Source of the DNA: Promethearchaeota archaeon
Lineage (GTDB): Archaea; Asgardarchaeota; Lokiarchaeia; Sigyniarchaeales; SOKP01
DNA length: 64,000 nucleotides
Assembly: GCA_030603385.1 (NCBI GenBank)
Contig: JAUVXW010000001.1
Coordinates: 248,001 to 312,000 of the forward strand
Reading direction: 5' to 3'
The position numbers and the translations under genes were made by a program. Below, piece after piece: positions 36,364 to 45,587 of this stretch (the first letter of the stretch is position 1; each line of letters starts with the position of its first letter). The notes beneath the pieces were generated by a model. That model was not told where the DNA came from, did not search any database, and saw only the letters and a program-made list of their open reading frames with translations.

Positions 36364-36942
36364 TTATGAAAAACTCGAGATTTTGGCAATCATATATAAT
36401 TTTCTGACAAGAGCCTTAAAAGCGTCAGTTACACCCTGACCTGTTAGAGCACTTGTTTTATAATAACCAATAAATCTATTATCTTTAGCAAATTGCTCTA
36501 CATTACTATCTGATGCTGGAATATTTGGATTTGAAGCTAGTTCACCATTATCGATTAAATCAACTTTATTTCCAAACAAAACGATTGGTATGTTTCCACA
36601 GTGTTTCTTAAAATCATCAAGCCATTTACTGACATGATTATAACTTTCCGTTTGTTCAGAAGCATGAGAAAATACAATGATTGCTCCACTACTACCAGTG
36701 TAAAACCTTTGACGGAGTGCTTGAAAACTATCTTGGCCAGCAATGTCCCATAGATACAATTCAACTTTATCTCCATCAATAACTTCTTCATATTTAGAAA
36801 ACTGGGTTCCCAAGGTTGAAATATATTCTTTCTGAAAAGAGCCTTGCGTATATTTTTTAATTAATGAAGTTTTACCAACAGCACCATCTCCGATTACAGT
36901 TATTTTAAACCCATACCCTTTTTCAGCATTCAGTTTTTTCAA
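36364..36942 (-). CDS. Rab/Ras-like small GTPase, copy 1
   Basis: A 192-residue single-domain GTPase of the eukaryote-like type abundant in Asgard archaea. G1 GDGAVGKTS at residues 18-26, a switch I threonine in YISTLGTQF, G3 WDIAGQD near 66, G4 GNKVD near 125 and G5 TSALTGQ near 165. The catalytic Gln after AG is kept. The C-terminus (KISSFS) has no cysteine, so lipid anchoring of the Rab kind is not possible. Tandem with the next GTPase, about 60% identical, and with a matching promoter block. Probable role in membrane or cytoskeletal regulation; the partner is unknown. Confidence 0.93.
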   Translation of the reverse strand: MKKLNAEKGYGFKITVIGDGAVGKTSLIKKYTQGSFQKEYISTLGTQFSKYEEVIDGDKVELYLWDIAGQDSFQALRQRFYTGSSGAIIVFSHASEQTESYNHVSKWLDDFKKHCGNIPIVLFGNKVDLIDNGELASNPNIPASDSNVEQFAKDNRFIGYYKTSALTGQGVTDAFKALVRKLYMIAKISSFS

Positions 36943-36971
36943 TCACCATTTTGTAGTTTCTCTTTCTTAAT

Positions 36972-37003
36972 TAGTAAAAGTAAGATGTTTTAAATTTTTA
37001 CAA
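36972..37003 (-). promoter_or_regulatory. Promoter block shared by the two GTPase genes, copy 1
   Basis: TAGTAAAA at the gene-proximal end and TTTTAAATTTTTACAA at 36988-37003 (plus-strand reading) recur with identical spacing in front of the second GTPase. On the coding strand the A/T core resembles an archaeal TATA box, 46-61 bases before the ATG. Confidence 0.5.
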
Positions 37004-37111
37004 AAGAATATCCTATTAAAATTTGATATAATAAATCGAATAACCAATATTAAAAGATTATATTATCAATATATGTTAGAAAAACTGCTAAAGCTGAATA
37101 TAGAAAGAAAT

Positions 37112-37672
37112 TCATATTGCAGCTCGTTGATATAATTTGAATATTAGTGCTTGAAATGCCTCTTTTACATCTTGACCTGTTAGCGCACTTGTTTTATAAT
37201 ATTTAATAATTTTATTATCTTGGGCAAATTTATTTACATGAACATCTGAAGTTGCATAATTTGGGCTTGTAGCTAATGCATTTTGGTCAACTAAATCAGC
37301 TTTATTTCCAAATAATATAGTAGGAATATTCCCACATGCTTCTTTTACATCCGAGAGCCATTTAGTAACATGACCGTAAGTTTCAATTTCTTCAGGAGAA
37401 AGAGAAAAAACAACAATAGCACCACTGCTTCCTGTATAAAACCTGCCACGTAGAGTGCTAAACGTTTCTTGGCCCGCTAAATCCCACAGAAATAATTCTA
37501 CCTTGTCCCCTGCAACATTCGCTTCATATTTCGAAAACTGCATACCTAAAGTTGAAATATAATCTTTTTCAAATGAGTTTGTTGTATATCTTTTAATTAG
37601 TGAAGTTTTCCCGACAGCACTATCCCCTACTATCACAATCTTAAATTTGAAAGCATCACTCAAATGATTCAA
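37112..37672 (-). CDS. Rab/Ras-like small GTPase, copy 2
   Basis: A 186-residue tandem paralogue. G1 GDSAVGKTS at residues 16-24, YISTLGMQF switch I, WDLAGQE near 64, GNKAD near 123, TSALTGQ near 163. No C-terminal prenylation cysteine (ends YQRAAI). Each copy has its own promoter, so they are separately transcribed. Assignment within the Ras superfamily below the Rab-like level is not possible from the sequence alone. Confidence 0.93.
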   Translation of the reverse strand: MNHLSDAFKFKIVIVGDSAVGKTSLIKRYTTNSFEKDYISTLGMQFSKYEANVAGDKVELFLWDLAGQETFSTLRGRFYTGSSGAIVVFSLSPEEIETYGHVTKWLSDVKEACGNIPTILFGNKADLVDQNALATSPNYATSDVHVNKFAQDNKIIKYYKTSALTGQDVKEAFQALIFKLYQRAAI

Positions 37673-38059
37673 CCTTTTATTTCATTATATGTTTCCTAAA
37701 TAGTAAAAATGAGCTATTTTAAATTTTTACAATATAATAATTACGAATAATTTTATAGAATGATTTCGAATATTTAGAATAAAAAAGCATATGATATCGC
37801 TATATTCTAAAAATCTAGTTAATTCGATTCCCCTTTTGGAACAACTTAATTCTCCCAAAGAAGAATATAAAATTTCGATTGCATATGGAAGAGTTTATTT
37901 AATAAGTCTATCACTTATACTTCTTTTTTTATAAAAATGATAAAAAATGCTTTAAAGAAGATTCTAAAATGGTCTAAAATGTAAAGATTTAAATATTATG
38001 AGATCGAAATTAGTTATTGATTTATTGAAAAATATAATTTAAAAAGAAGTTGATATCCA
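37673..38059. other. Intergenic region between divergent GTPase and membrane-protein genes
   Basis: 387 AT-rich bases. They contain the promoter of the second GTPase at 37701-37732 and presumably that of the plus-strand membrane protein. No coding or RNA gene was recognised. Confidence 0.5.
37701..37732 (-). promoter_or_regulatory. Promoter block shared by the two GTPase genes, copy 2
   Basis: TAGTAAAA at 37701 and TTTTAAATTTTTACAA at 37717-37732. The latter 16-mer is identical to that in copy 1 and stands at the same distance from its start codon. Confidence 0.5.
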
Positions 38060-38761
38060 ATGGCTGATTGGAAAAAGTTTATATGGGCAGTACCTATTGT
38101 TGGTGCTATCATCACATTTATATCAATGGCAATTCCTGCGATTACCACATCGACGTTAAGAAGTGAAATGATGGGACCAGCACCATGGGACATGGATTTC
38201 TGGTTGATTGGACGTTTCAAGTTTGGGACTCTTGACGGAGGAGTAGATGAACTCTCTGATGTTTTTGGGGGTATATTTTCAGTACCCATGGTTGCTTTCA
38301 TTATTTGCTTTGCTGGTGTATTAATAGGCGCAATTTTAGCTGTAGCATCAGGAGTACTTGGATTTCGTGGAAATTTTAGAAAAGAAATTGCCCTGGCTGG
38401 TGGGGGTTTAATGGTTCTATTTAGTCTTATCTTTATAATATGGCTAGAAGTTGATATGAGCCTCTTTTCTGGTGACTCTGTAGTTGTCCCTGGGGATGTT
38501 TATACTTATAAGTATAACGTGGGTTTTGGAATAATTGGCCCCATTATTGGTGGAGTGCTTTGTATCGGTTCATTTTTTATGGACAGAATCCCAACAACGG
38601 AACGAATAGTTCCAGAAACACCCAAGCAACCTCAAGTTACAGCTCAACCTCAAGCTGAACCAACTTCAGAAGCAAGGTTTTGTCCTCACTGCGGCACAGA
38701 AGTACCTGGAGATTTTTGTCCAGGTTGTGGAAAACCCTTCCAACCCTTAATTGCACAATAA
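38060..38761 (+). CDS. Four-helix membrane protein with C-terminal zinc ribbon
   Basis: A 233-residue protein of unknown function. Four membrane segments: near residues 8-28, 75-100, 108-130 and 150-172. A proline/glutamine-rich linker follows, then a zinc ribbon (FCPHCGTEVPGDFCPGCGKPF) at the C-terminus. It has the same layout as the product of 44795-45490. Confidence 0.75.
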   Translation: MADWKKFIWAVPIVGAIITFISMAIPAITTSTLRSEMMGPAPWDMDFWLIGRFKFGTLDGGVDELSDVFGGIFSVPMVAFIICFAGVLIGAILAVASGVLGFRGNFRKEIALAGGGLMVLFSLIFIIWLEVDMSLFSGDSVVVPGDVYTYKYNVGFGIIGPIIGGVLCIGSFFMDRIPTTERIVPETPKQPQVTAQPQAEPTSEARFCPHCGTEVPGDFCPGCGKPFQPLIAQ

Positions 38762-39148
38762 AAAAATGATAAAAATCTTAAATAAATTTAATTTTTTCTT
38801 TTTATGATATCATTAATCAGAGAGTTCTTTTGATAAGCAATTAAGATATCCAGAATAATAAAGAATTAAAAAAATTTCCCATTTAAATATTAAAAATAAT
38901 TTCTATTGGCGTTAAAATCTCTCTTTATTGTAAATTTTCTTTAAGATTATTTTTTAATTTCTCAGCCAAACTTCCTAGTTTATGAGCAGTCGCAGAAATT
39001 TCTTCCATTGAAGCAGTTTGTTGTTCTGACGACGAGTTTATTCCTTCCATTATTTCAATTAAAACTAGTTAGATAAATTATTTAATTCTATCTCGCTTCA
39101 CAAGTAGAGTAGAATTAAATATTCTTATGTATTAACCTAAGTTTTAGA
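38762..39148. other. Intergenic region holding a chemoreceptor remnant
   Basis: 387 bases between a zinc-ribbon membrane protein and a HAD gene. The only recognisable content is the minus-strand chemoreceptor tail at 38925-39068. Confidence 0.6.
38925..39068 (-). pseudogene. Decayed C-terminal tail of a methyl-accepting chemotaxis protein
   Basis: On the minus strand, codons read IEIMEGINSSSEQQTASMEE, then ISATAHKLGSLAEKLKNNLK and a stop. The SSEQQTASMEEISATA heptads are the classic end of a chemoreceptor signalling coiled coil. An in-frame stop lies at 39069-39071 and nothing recognisable lies upstream. No other chemotaxis gene is in the window. It is a relic, not a working gene. Confidence 0.75.
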
Positions 39149-39865
39149 TTATTGAAAACCAAAAAGATTAATCAATTCCTCTGTGTTGTCAACTAATATA
39201 TCTGGATTATGTTCTTGCAAAGTCTCCTTTTTAGCCAGACCAGAAGCTACACATATCATTTTTACATTCGCAGATTTTCCCGCTTCTATATCTGTTGTCA
39301 TATCTCCTATAAAGATAGCTTCTGAGGGTTTTATATTCCATTTATCAAGGATTTTTATAATTCCTTCTGGACTTGGTTTCACTTCTGAAACCTCATTAAA
39401 CCCTATAATAGTGCTGAAAAATTTATTTAAATTAAACTTTTCTAAAACTTCTTCGGCATATTGGCTTTTGTTATTCGTTAAAATTGCTAACTTCAGTTTT
39501 TTATCATAAATTTTGCTAATTAACTCATCTATTCCCGTATATATTGAAGATTCAGCATCTTTATACTTATTGAATTGATTAAATAAAAATATAGCAATAC
39601 GTAGTTTTTTAAAATAACTTAATCCTTCTAAAAACCGTACTTGTAACAAATCATATGAATTAAGAAGAATTTTAGGGATGGGGTAATTTTGGATCTCTTC
39701 AATTAGATGAGCGAGTTCTTCCATAATTTCGTCTGTATTTACATTCATTTCATATTTCTCTACTGAATCGTCGACTGCTTTTTCAATTGCTTCAGAAATA
39801 TTAAAAATCACACCATCCATATCAAAAATGATTCCTTTATATTTTTCTAAGTTAATTTTTTCCAT
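39149..39865 (-). CDS. HAD-superfamily hydrolase, phosphoglycolate phosphatase-like
   Basis: A 238-residue HAD phosphatase. Motif I FDMDGVIFN at residues 14-22 has both aspartates, motif II LTNNKS lies near 130, and motif IV GDMTTDIEAGKSANV near 188. A helical cap sits between motifs I and II, as in the phosphoglycolate phosphatase/beta-phosphoglucomutase group. The substrate is not determinable. It starts about 100 bases from the divergent acidic-protein gene. Confidence 0.85.
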   Translation of the reverse strand: MEKINLEKYKGIIFDMDGVIFNISEAIEKAVDDSVEKYEMNVNTDEIMEELAHLIEEIQNYPIPKILLNSYDLLQVRFLEGLSYFKKLRIAIFLFNQFNKYKDAESSIYTGIDELISKIYDKKLKLAILTNNKSQYAEEVLEKFNLNKFFSTIIGFNEVSEVKPSPEGIIKILDKWNIKPSEAIFIGDMTTDIEAGKSANVKMICVASGLAKKETLQEHNPDILVDNTEELINLFGFQ

Positions 39866-39966
39866 ACTAAAGTGAATAAATATTTAGAACAATTTTAATT
39901 ATACGAATGGCAATATTTTAAATAAACAAGTATCAACTATTATATTTATTAACTTCTCAGTTTAAA

Positions 39967-40851
39967 ATGAACGAAAAAAAAGAAGAAGAAAACGAAGAGC
40001 TTGAAAACGAAGAGGTTGAAGTAGACGACGACGACTTAAAAGTCTATTTAGAAGAAATGAAAGCTTTGGAGACTGATTTTTCTGATTTAGAGGATCTAGA
40101 CATGGAGGAACTTCAAGAAATCCAAGATGCTATTGCTAAAGTTAAAGAAAGCGAAGAAGCACCTAAAATTGAAGTAATAAGTGAAGAATTAACTGAAGAA
40201 GAAATTGAGATTGAGCTAAAGGAAGAAAAAGAGCTTAAGGAGGCAATGGTTACTGACTTTTCAGATATAGATGAAATCGATTTTGAGGAATTAAAAGATA
40301 TGCAGGATGCAATCCAATCTGTTAAACAAGATGAAATACAGGGAATAGCTGAGGGAGAGACTGAAATCCAACCGACTCAAGGAGTTTCTAGAGAATTAGA
40401 GGAGAGAATTAAGCAAGAGCTCTTAAAACGAAAGGAAATTGAAGAAGAAATCATAACTCCAGAGAAATTTTTAGATTATATTAAAAACAAGCGTGATAAA
40501 ATCTGGTACCATGCCCTTTACTATATTGTTTTTAATGTTGAGGATCATATTGCTTCAAAAATGTTATTATACGATGTTTTAAAAGAAGTGACGAGTAAAT
40601 CACCAATCGATCCAATCCCAGAACACCAATTTTATTTTGGATTAGGGTACATCTTACGGTTGAATTTTAATAATAAACAAGTTGTCAGATTTTTGAAGGA
40701 TGGGAAGTTTAAGATCAATGTCAATGTTAACAATTTAAAAGAAATGTTAGAAATAGCGGGAGAACCAATAAGTACTCGTCCTGTTATAAAAGAAGAAGAG
40801 AAGAAAAAGATGTTTAAAGATTTTCTAAAGGAAGATTTTTTTGATATATAA
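39967..40851 (+). CDS. Acidic protein with internal repeat, unknown function
   Basis: 294 residues. The first 150 are strongly acidic and hold two copies of a 30-residue unit built on TDFSDLEDLDMEELQEIQDA (near residue 36 and again near 95 as TDFSDIDEIDFEELKDMQDA). A charged helix and a globular C-terminal domain of about 120 residues follow (YHALYYIVFNVEDHIASKML and on). No family was recognised. The EngB-like GTPase gene starts 30 bases downstream, so they are probably co-transcribed. Confidence 0.65.
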   Translation: MNEKKEEENEELENEEVEVDDDDLKVYLEEMKALETDFSDLEDLDMEELQEIQDAIAKVKESEEAPKIEVISEELTEEEIEIELKEEKELKEAMVTDFSDIDEIDFEELKDMQDAIQSVKQDEIQGIAEGETEIQPTQGVSRELEERIKQELLKRKEIEEEIITPEKFLDYIKNKRDKIWYHALYYIVFNVEDHIASKMLLYDVLKEVTSKSPIDPIPEHQFYFGLGYILRLNFNNKQVVRFLKDGKFKINVNVNNLKEMLEIAGEPISTRPVIKEEEKKKMFKDFLKEDFFDI

Positions 40852-40881
40852 ATTTTTATGATTCTTATTAATTAAAAAAAA

Positions 40882-41508
40882 ATGAGCGAAAAACCTTCTT
40901 TATTAATTATAGGGAATTCAAATGTTGGTAAAAGTTCTATTACAAAATTAATTCTACCGAACCCTAGGGCGTTTAAAGGTAAAATTGGGAAATCTCCCGG
41001 TAGTACTTTATTGATAAAACCAATAACTCAGCCCAATTCACCTTATAAAATAATCGACCTTCCTGGTTTTGGGTACTCAAAACATTCAAGCCACAGACGA
41101 GAAGAACATATAAAGAAACAGATTGTTATCCACATCGAAAAGCATTATGAAGACTATTTTTTTGGTTTAGTTGTACTCAATATTTTAAGGATCGAAGATG
41201 AAATAAATAAGTATTTCATTAAGAACAAGAGAACAATTCCATTAAGTTTTGAACTTATCCAATTTTTAAATGAGTTTAAAATCCCAATCTTGATCATTTT
41301 AAATAAGATTGATAAGGTCTCTAATTTTGATAAAAATAAGATTATTAACTTACTTCTAAGGGCTGCTAAAGGATATAACCTTAATTTAGTCCACTTAAAT
41401 AATTATGATTATAAAAATAGCTCTGAAATCCCTTATTTAGAATTTTCAGCATTAAAAAAAATTAATTTAAAAGAATTAAAACTAGCAATTCAAAATTTTT
41501 TAAAGTAA
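40882..41508 (+). CDS. engB: EngB-like GTP-binding protein
   Basis: A 208-residue GTPase of the TrmE-Era-EngA-EngB group. G1 GNSNVGKSS at residues 11-19, G2 with PGSTLL near 39, G3 DLPGFGYS near 58 and G4 NKID near 140. Bacterial EngB assists large-subunit ribosome assembly, and archaeal relatives are assumed to do likewise. It follows the acidic protein closely and converges with thrH, ending 3 bases before it. Confidence 0.85.
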   Translation: MSEKPSLLIIGNSNVGKSSITKLILPNPRAFKGKIGKSPGSTLLIKPITQPNSPYKIIDLPGFGYSKHSSHRREEHIKKQIVIHIEKHYEDYFFGLVVLNILRIEDEINKYFIKNKRTIPLSFELIQFLNEFKIPILIILNKIDKVSNFDKNKIINLLLRAAKGYNLNLVHLNNYDYKNSSEIPYLEFSALKKINLKELKLAIQNFLK

Positions 41509-41511
41509 AAA

Positions 41512-42126
41512 TTATAAACTTTTTAGTTTTATGTGATTAGAGATATGATTTTTCAGTTCAGAATATTCTGTAACAACTGGAAATTGTGGAAATTCTTTCT
41601 GTACATTTGCAGGGGGTCTAAATAAGATTCCAAAATCGGCTTCTTTTAACATTCTAATGTCATTATAAGAATCACCAACTGCAATTACATTGTATTTCAA
41701 TTTTTTGAGTGCTCTTACAGTTTTCTTTTTCATATCTTTAAGTCTTAAAGAATAATTAATTATCATACCTGTTTTGTCTATTTCAAGATTATGGCAAAAA
41801 ATCAAGGGATAATTAAGTTTTTTTGCTAAAGGTTGAATGAACTCTATAAAACTACCAGTTGCAATTATTACTTGGGTATTTGATCTAAGCCATTCTAAAA
41901 AGTCTAATGCTCCTGGTAAAAGATCAATATCTGCAATTATTTCTTGAATATCTTTCAAAGTGATATTATTATTTCTAAGGATTTTCAACCTTTGCTTCAT
42001 AAGTACATCATAATCTGGAATATCTCTAGTAGTTAGTTTGAGTTTATCAATTCCAAAAGCAATAGCAACAGCCTCCCATATCTCAGGAGTAAGTACACCT
42101 TCTAGATCTAAACAAATAAGATACAT
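41512..42126 (-). CDS. thrH: ThrH-like phosphoserine phosphatase / homoserine phosphotransferase
   Basis: A 204-residue HAD enzyme matching ThrH nearly end to end: ICLDLEGVLTPEIWEAVA at the N-terminus, TTRDIPDYDVLMKQRLKIL near residue 32, GDSYND near 152 and EFPQFPVVTEY near 178. ThrH of Pseudomonas dephosphorylates phosphoserine and can transfer the phosphate to homoserine. No serine- or threonine-biosynthesis gene is adjacent. Confidence 0.9.
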   Translation of the reverse strand: MYLICLDLEGVLTPEIWEAVAIAFGIDKLKLTTRDIPDYDVLMKQRLKILRNNNITLKDIQEIIADIDLLPGALDFLEWLRSNTQVIIATGSFIEFIQPLAKKLNYPLIFCHNLEIDKTGMIINYSLRLKDMKKKTVRALKKLKYNVIAVGDSYNDIRMLKEADFGILFRPPANVQKEFPQFPVVTEYSELKNHISNHIKLKSL

Positions 42127-42218
42127 TCCATTAGGAATATGGAGGGGATCAATATGAATTTTTTGATTATATGAGAGTTAATTATACGTAAAAGAGTGAT
42201 TTTTCCTTTAAATATAAT

Positions 42219-43511
42219 CTATAATTTTGTAATTTTTGGATCCTTATCTTTATCCCAATTCACAGCAAAAAGAAAGTCTCTACTTACCTGATTTTTATAA
42301 ATTATAGGGAATCCACTGATTTCTTCAAATTTAACTGCAAAATCTTCTAAAAATTCGTAATCAGGAAAATAATAGTGCGGTTCTTTATCACTTTTTAAAC
42401 GATCTTTTATTGATAAAGCTTTAGCTTGTAATGTAAAACCTTTTATCTCAAAAAAATTCGGATTTGCTTTCTTGATTATATTTGTATAATTTTCAATGTA
42501 TGTTTCATCAATATTTAGATTTTTAATAGCCGTTAACCGAATTAATGATCTGCAGGATAATGAATTCAATAGCTCTAAGCTTTCATTTAATTTTTTCCAG
42601 CCATTTTTAATCATTGGTCGACAAACTTGTTTATATATTTGTTCATTTGGTGCAGGTAGGGTAATATATAGTTGACTCGGTAAAGGATTCAAATCCTTAA
42701 TTTTGTCTGGTAGGGTTCCATTTGTGACTATAAATGTTGTCATATTACGATTTTTAAATTCTTGCACAAGTTCAGACATTTTTGGATACAACAATGGTTC
42801 TCCATCAAGAGATATAGCAGCGTGATTTGGTATCATTGCCTCACTATGAGCTTGCATAATCTCATCCGGTGTCGTTAATGCTCGGTTAATTAAGACTTCT
42901 ATTTCTTCTCTGGAATCAATACAGCATTGAATATCATCATCCAGTTCAAATCCTGTGAGTCCTTGATTTCTTGGTTTAACGAAATTTTGATTTTTTAGAA
43001 GATTAATTGCTCGTACAATTTTGGTTTTTGAAACATGAATTTTATTCATTAGAGAATCTAAATTATGTGACCCTTCACCATTCAATAACATATAATACAG
43101 AATATCAATCATTATTTCATAATTATCGAGATATCGCCTTAGAGGTAAATGATTTTGTATAATATCTTGATGATGGCGAAACATTTCACCAACTATATCC
43201 TTAGGATCATCGGGTTCAACATTAAACTCACTTCCCAGAGATCCAGTTTCTATATCCCGCCAACAAAATACACATTGGTGATTACAAAATGGTAAAGAAG
43301 GAGTATTTTGTAAACATCTGTGGCTTTTTATTCCAAAAACATCTTTATAGCAATTTCGGTTATCTCTTCCAGTCATTAATCTCTGTTCTAACCAATGACA
43401 AGGTTTAATGGCGGTATGTTTATTCTTTCCAATGATTCTATAAGTTGTTTTTGTATAGTTCTCGACAAATTCATTAGTAATTCTGTTATCGACGATGAAC
43501 CGGTTTTTCAT
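42219..43511 (-). CDS. taw1: tRNA 4-demethylwyosine synthase TYW1 with inserted winged-helix domain
   Basis: A radical SAM enzyme that makes the tricyclic base of wyosine at position 37 of tRNA-Phe. The radical SAM cysteines are C76, C80 and C83 (CNHQCVFC), and additional cysteines at 54 and 66 lie where TYW1 binds its second cluster. The family core resumes with ALTTPDEIMQAHSEAMIPNH near residue 211 and AAISLDGEPLLYP near 231. Between these parts lie about 80 extra residues (124-205) that read as a winged helix (MIDILYYMLLNGEGSHNLDSLMNKIHVSKTKIVRAINLL, split here by position). Usual archaeal TYW1 is 300-350 residues; this one is 430. Confidence 0.9.
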   Translation of the reverse strand: MKNRFIVDNRITNEFVENYTKTTYRIIGKNKHTAIKPCHWLEQRLMTGRDNRNCYKDVFGIKSHRCLQNTPSLPFCNHQCVFCWRDIETGSLGSEFNVEPDDPKDIVGEMFRHHQDIIQNHLPLRRYLDNYEIMIDILYYMLLNGEGSHNLDSLMNKIHVSKTKIVRAINLLKNQNFVKPRNQGLTGFELDDDIQCCIDSREEIEVLINRALTTPDEIMQAHSEAMIPNHAAISLDGEPLLYPKMSELVQEFKNRNMTTFIVTNGTLPDKIKDLNPLPSQLYITLPAPNEQIYKQVCRPMIKNGWKKLNESLELLNSLSCRSLIRLTAIKNLNIDETYIENYTNIIKKANPNFFEIKGFTLQAKALSIKDRLKSDKEPHYYFPDYEFLEDFAVKFEEISGFPIIYKNQVSRDFLFAVNWDKDKDPKITKL

Positions 43512-43670
43512 TAAAGAGCCACTTTAAACGTCAAATTCTCAATAGTTTATATAAATAAATGTATTTTATTAAGATATTAAATTATATTCTTAAAATTTAT
43601 AAGTAAATTAATAATTAGTACTAAACTTTTTGAATATAATTAAAACTATGGTTTTGACTAATTAGAATAA

Positions 43671-44567
43671 ATGAAAAAGTGGGCTTTAATGTTAAATAGA
43701 ATAAAAAGCGAGGTACTAAATTTAGGATTAAAATTTATAAGCGTGGACGAGAAAATCGTACGTATGTTACTTGAGACTAGTCCTTCAAATGTAAATGAGA
43801 TTGTAATTCTCCCTGCTATCAAAATTGTGATGAAAAAAATCTTACAAAAATTACAAAATAAGCGAAACCATGGAAGAGTTTATAACGGAGAAATAAATAA
43901 TGTTAGAGTTAGTGTTATTCGCTCTTTAATGGGGGCTCCTAACTGTGCGATAACAGTTGAATGTTTGAGGAGATGTAAGACAAAACTAATAATAAGGGTA
44001 GATACATGTGGAGGAATTGAAACGTCCAATATGAAAGTTGATATTGGTAATATCATAATACCAAAGTTGGCATTTTGCGATGAGGGTACAAGCCCCCAAT
44101 ACATAAGAGAAAATCCGTCATTAGCAAATGATTTAGATGCTATATCGAATCCATTTACGAAATTTCAAAATCTACTAACTGGGAATCAAACAATATTTAT
44201 TTCACGTCCAAATATAAATTTAAATGAGGTATTATTAAATTCAGGAAATGCTCTTTTCACAAATAAAACAATATCAGGGTATTTATGGACTACTGATGCC
44301 CTTTTCTGTGAAAGCTTGGATTTTGTTAGGGCATTGCAATCAATCAACATTCAAGGTATTGATATGGAATCTTCAATTTTATTCTTATTAGGTAAACTAT
44401 ATAATTTGAAAACCGCTTCTATCCTTTCTGTAACAGATCTACCTGGACATTTAAAATATGATTTACTTCATTCCAAAGAAATCCATCCAGATATGGAAAA
44501 TGGAATTAATAACTCACTTAAACTTCTTTTCAATTCACTACCAAAAATCAAATCGGATATATTATAA
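43671..44567 (+). CDS. Nucleoside phosphorylase family protein (uridine phosphorylase-like)
   Basis: 298 residues of the PNP/UDP phosphorylase fold. Family features are the NxVRVSVIRSLMGAPNCAI strand near residue 82, RVDTCGGIE near 110 (the phosphate/ribose loop) and GIDMESSILFLLGKLY near 225, where Met-Glu binds ribose. SVTDLPG follows near 247, with the catalytic aspartate. Phosphorolysis of a pyrimidine or purine nucleoside is likely; the base specificity is not clear. The first 15 residues may not be translated, since a second Met lies at residue 7. Confidence 0.82.
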   Translation: MKKWALMLNRIKSEVLNLGLKFISVDEKIVRMLLETSPSNVNEIVILPAIKIVMKKILQKLQNKRNHGRVYNGEINNVRVSVIRSLMGAPNCAITVECLRRCKTKLIIRVDTCGGIETSNMKVDIGNIIIPKLAFCDEGTSPQYIRENPSLANDLDAISNPFTKFQNLLTGNQTIFISRPNINLNEVLLNSGNALFTNKTISGYLWTTDALFCESLDFVRALQSINIQGIDMESSILFLLGKLYNLKTASILSVTDLPGHLKYDLLHSKEIHPDMENGINNSLKLLFNSLPKIKSDIL

Positions 44568-44794
44568 AATTAATCGATTTTAGACACTTATGAATTTTAA
44601 CAATAGTTTTTATTAATAATTTGTATTCAGTTAAATTAGATTTAGAAGCTGTAAAGATTATTATTTCATTGTTAAAAACCAGATGTTAAATTAATAAAAA
44701 ATTCTGTTGTCTAAAGTTAAACTTTATATTCATTCTTGTAATTATATTATAATCATATATAACAATAGTATTATACAATTTTGGCGAGACAAGT

Positions 44795-45490
44795 ATGGAG
44801 GATATAAGAGATAAATTAAAAGAAAACCGACTTAGGGTCATTCATCTTTTAGCTTTTATTTTTAGCTTGACAGGGGCGATACTTTTATTTACGACTGATT
44901 TTCTAGAATGGTATAATTACCCTGGTGTTTATGGTTGGATAAATATTGATTCAGACGTTTATGGTCCAATAATAACTATGGCCGCACTCTTTTTACTTAT
45001 TTGTACGTTCATTAGTATTGTTGGAATTTACAATCCCCTATTCGTTAAAAAAGCAACTCTTCTCCTTGCCGACCTTTTTTCTATTATTGTATTTCTCATG
45101 TCATTAATGGGTATTATAATTGCTGCTGGCGATTTAGATGTATATACTTCCTGGAATCCCGATGCAGGTTTTTATGGAGCGATTATAGGGAGTTTACTTA
45201 CTATGATCTTATTTGGTGTGGCCTTTTCGATTACGAAACAGGGAAGTATTCAAGAATCTAAAGTTTCTAGACGTATAACTCCAGTAAGAACAGTTCAAAA
45301 GGTGAGTTATTGTCCTAAATGTGGTAAAGAAGGATCTGGAGAATTTTGTGCCTATTGTGGAACTGAAATGAGAAAAGTTCAAGAATACAAGCTCCCAGAA
45401 AGTGCGGTTCCGAAAGTGGAACACTGTCCTAAATGTGGTAAAGAAGTATCTGGAGGATTTTGTACTTATTGCGGAACAAAACTGAGATAA
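44795..45490 (+). CDS. Four-helix membrane protein with two C-terminal zinc ribbons
   Basis: 231 residues. Four membrane segments (near 16-38, 62-85, 92-115, 130-150), then two similar zinc ribbons, YCPKCGKEGSGEFCAYCGTEM near 170 and HCPKCGKEVSGGFCTYCGTKL at the end. Function unknown. It shares its plan with the product of 38060-38761, and is probably an Asgard-expanded family. Confidence 0.75.
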   Translation: MEDIRDKLKENRLRVIHLLAFIFSLTGAILLFTTDFLEWYNYPGVYGWINIDSDVYGPIITMAALFLLICTFISIVGIYNPLFVKKATLLLADLFSIIVFLMSLMGIIIAAGDLDVYTSWNPDAGFYGAIIGSLLTMILFGVAFSITKQGSIQESKVSRRITPVRTVQKVSYCPKCGKEGSGEFCAYCGTEMRKVQEYKLPESAVPKVEHCPKCGKEVSGGFCTYCGTKLR

Positions 45491-45587
45491 AATGACTCTA
45501 TGAATGTATTATCTTAATTCTTTCTTTAATTTTTATTAGAATAAATTTATTTACAAAAAAGTAAGTATGCATATCATACATCAATGA

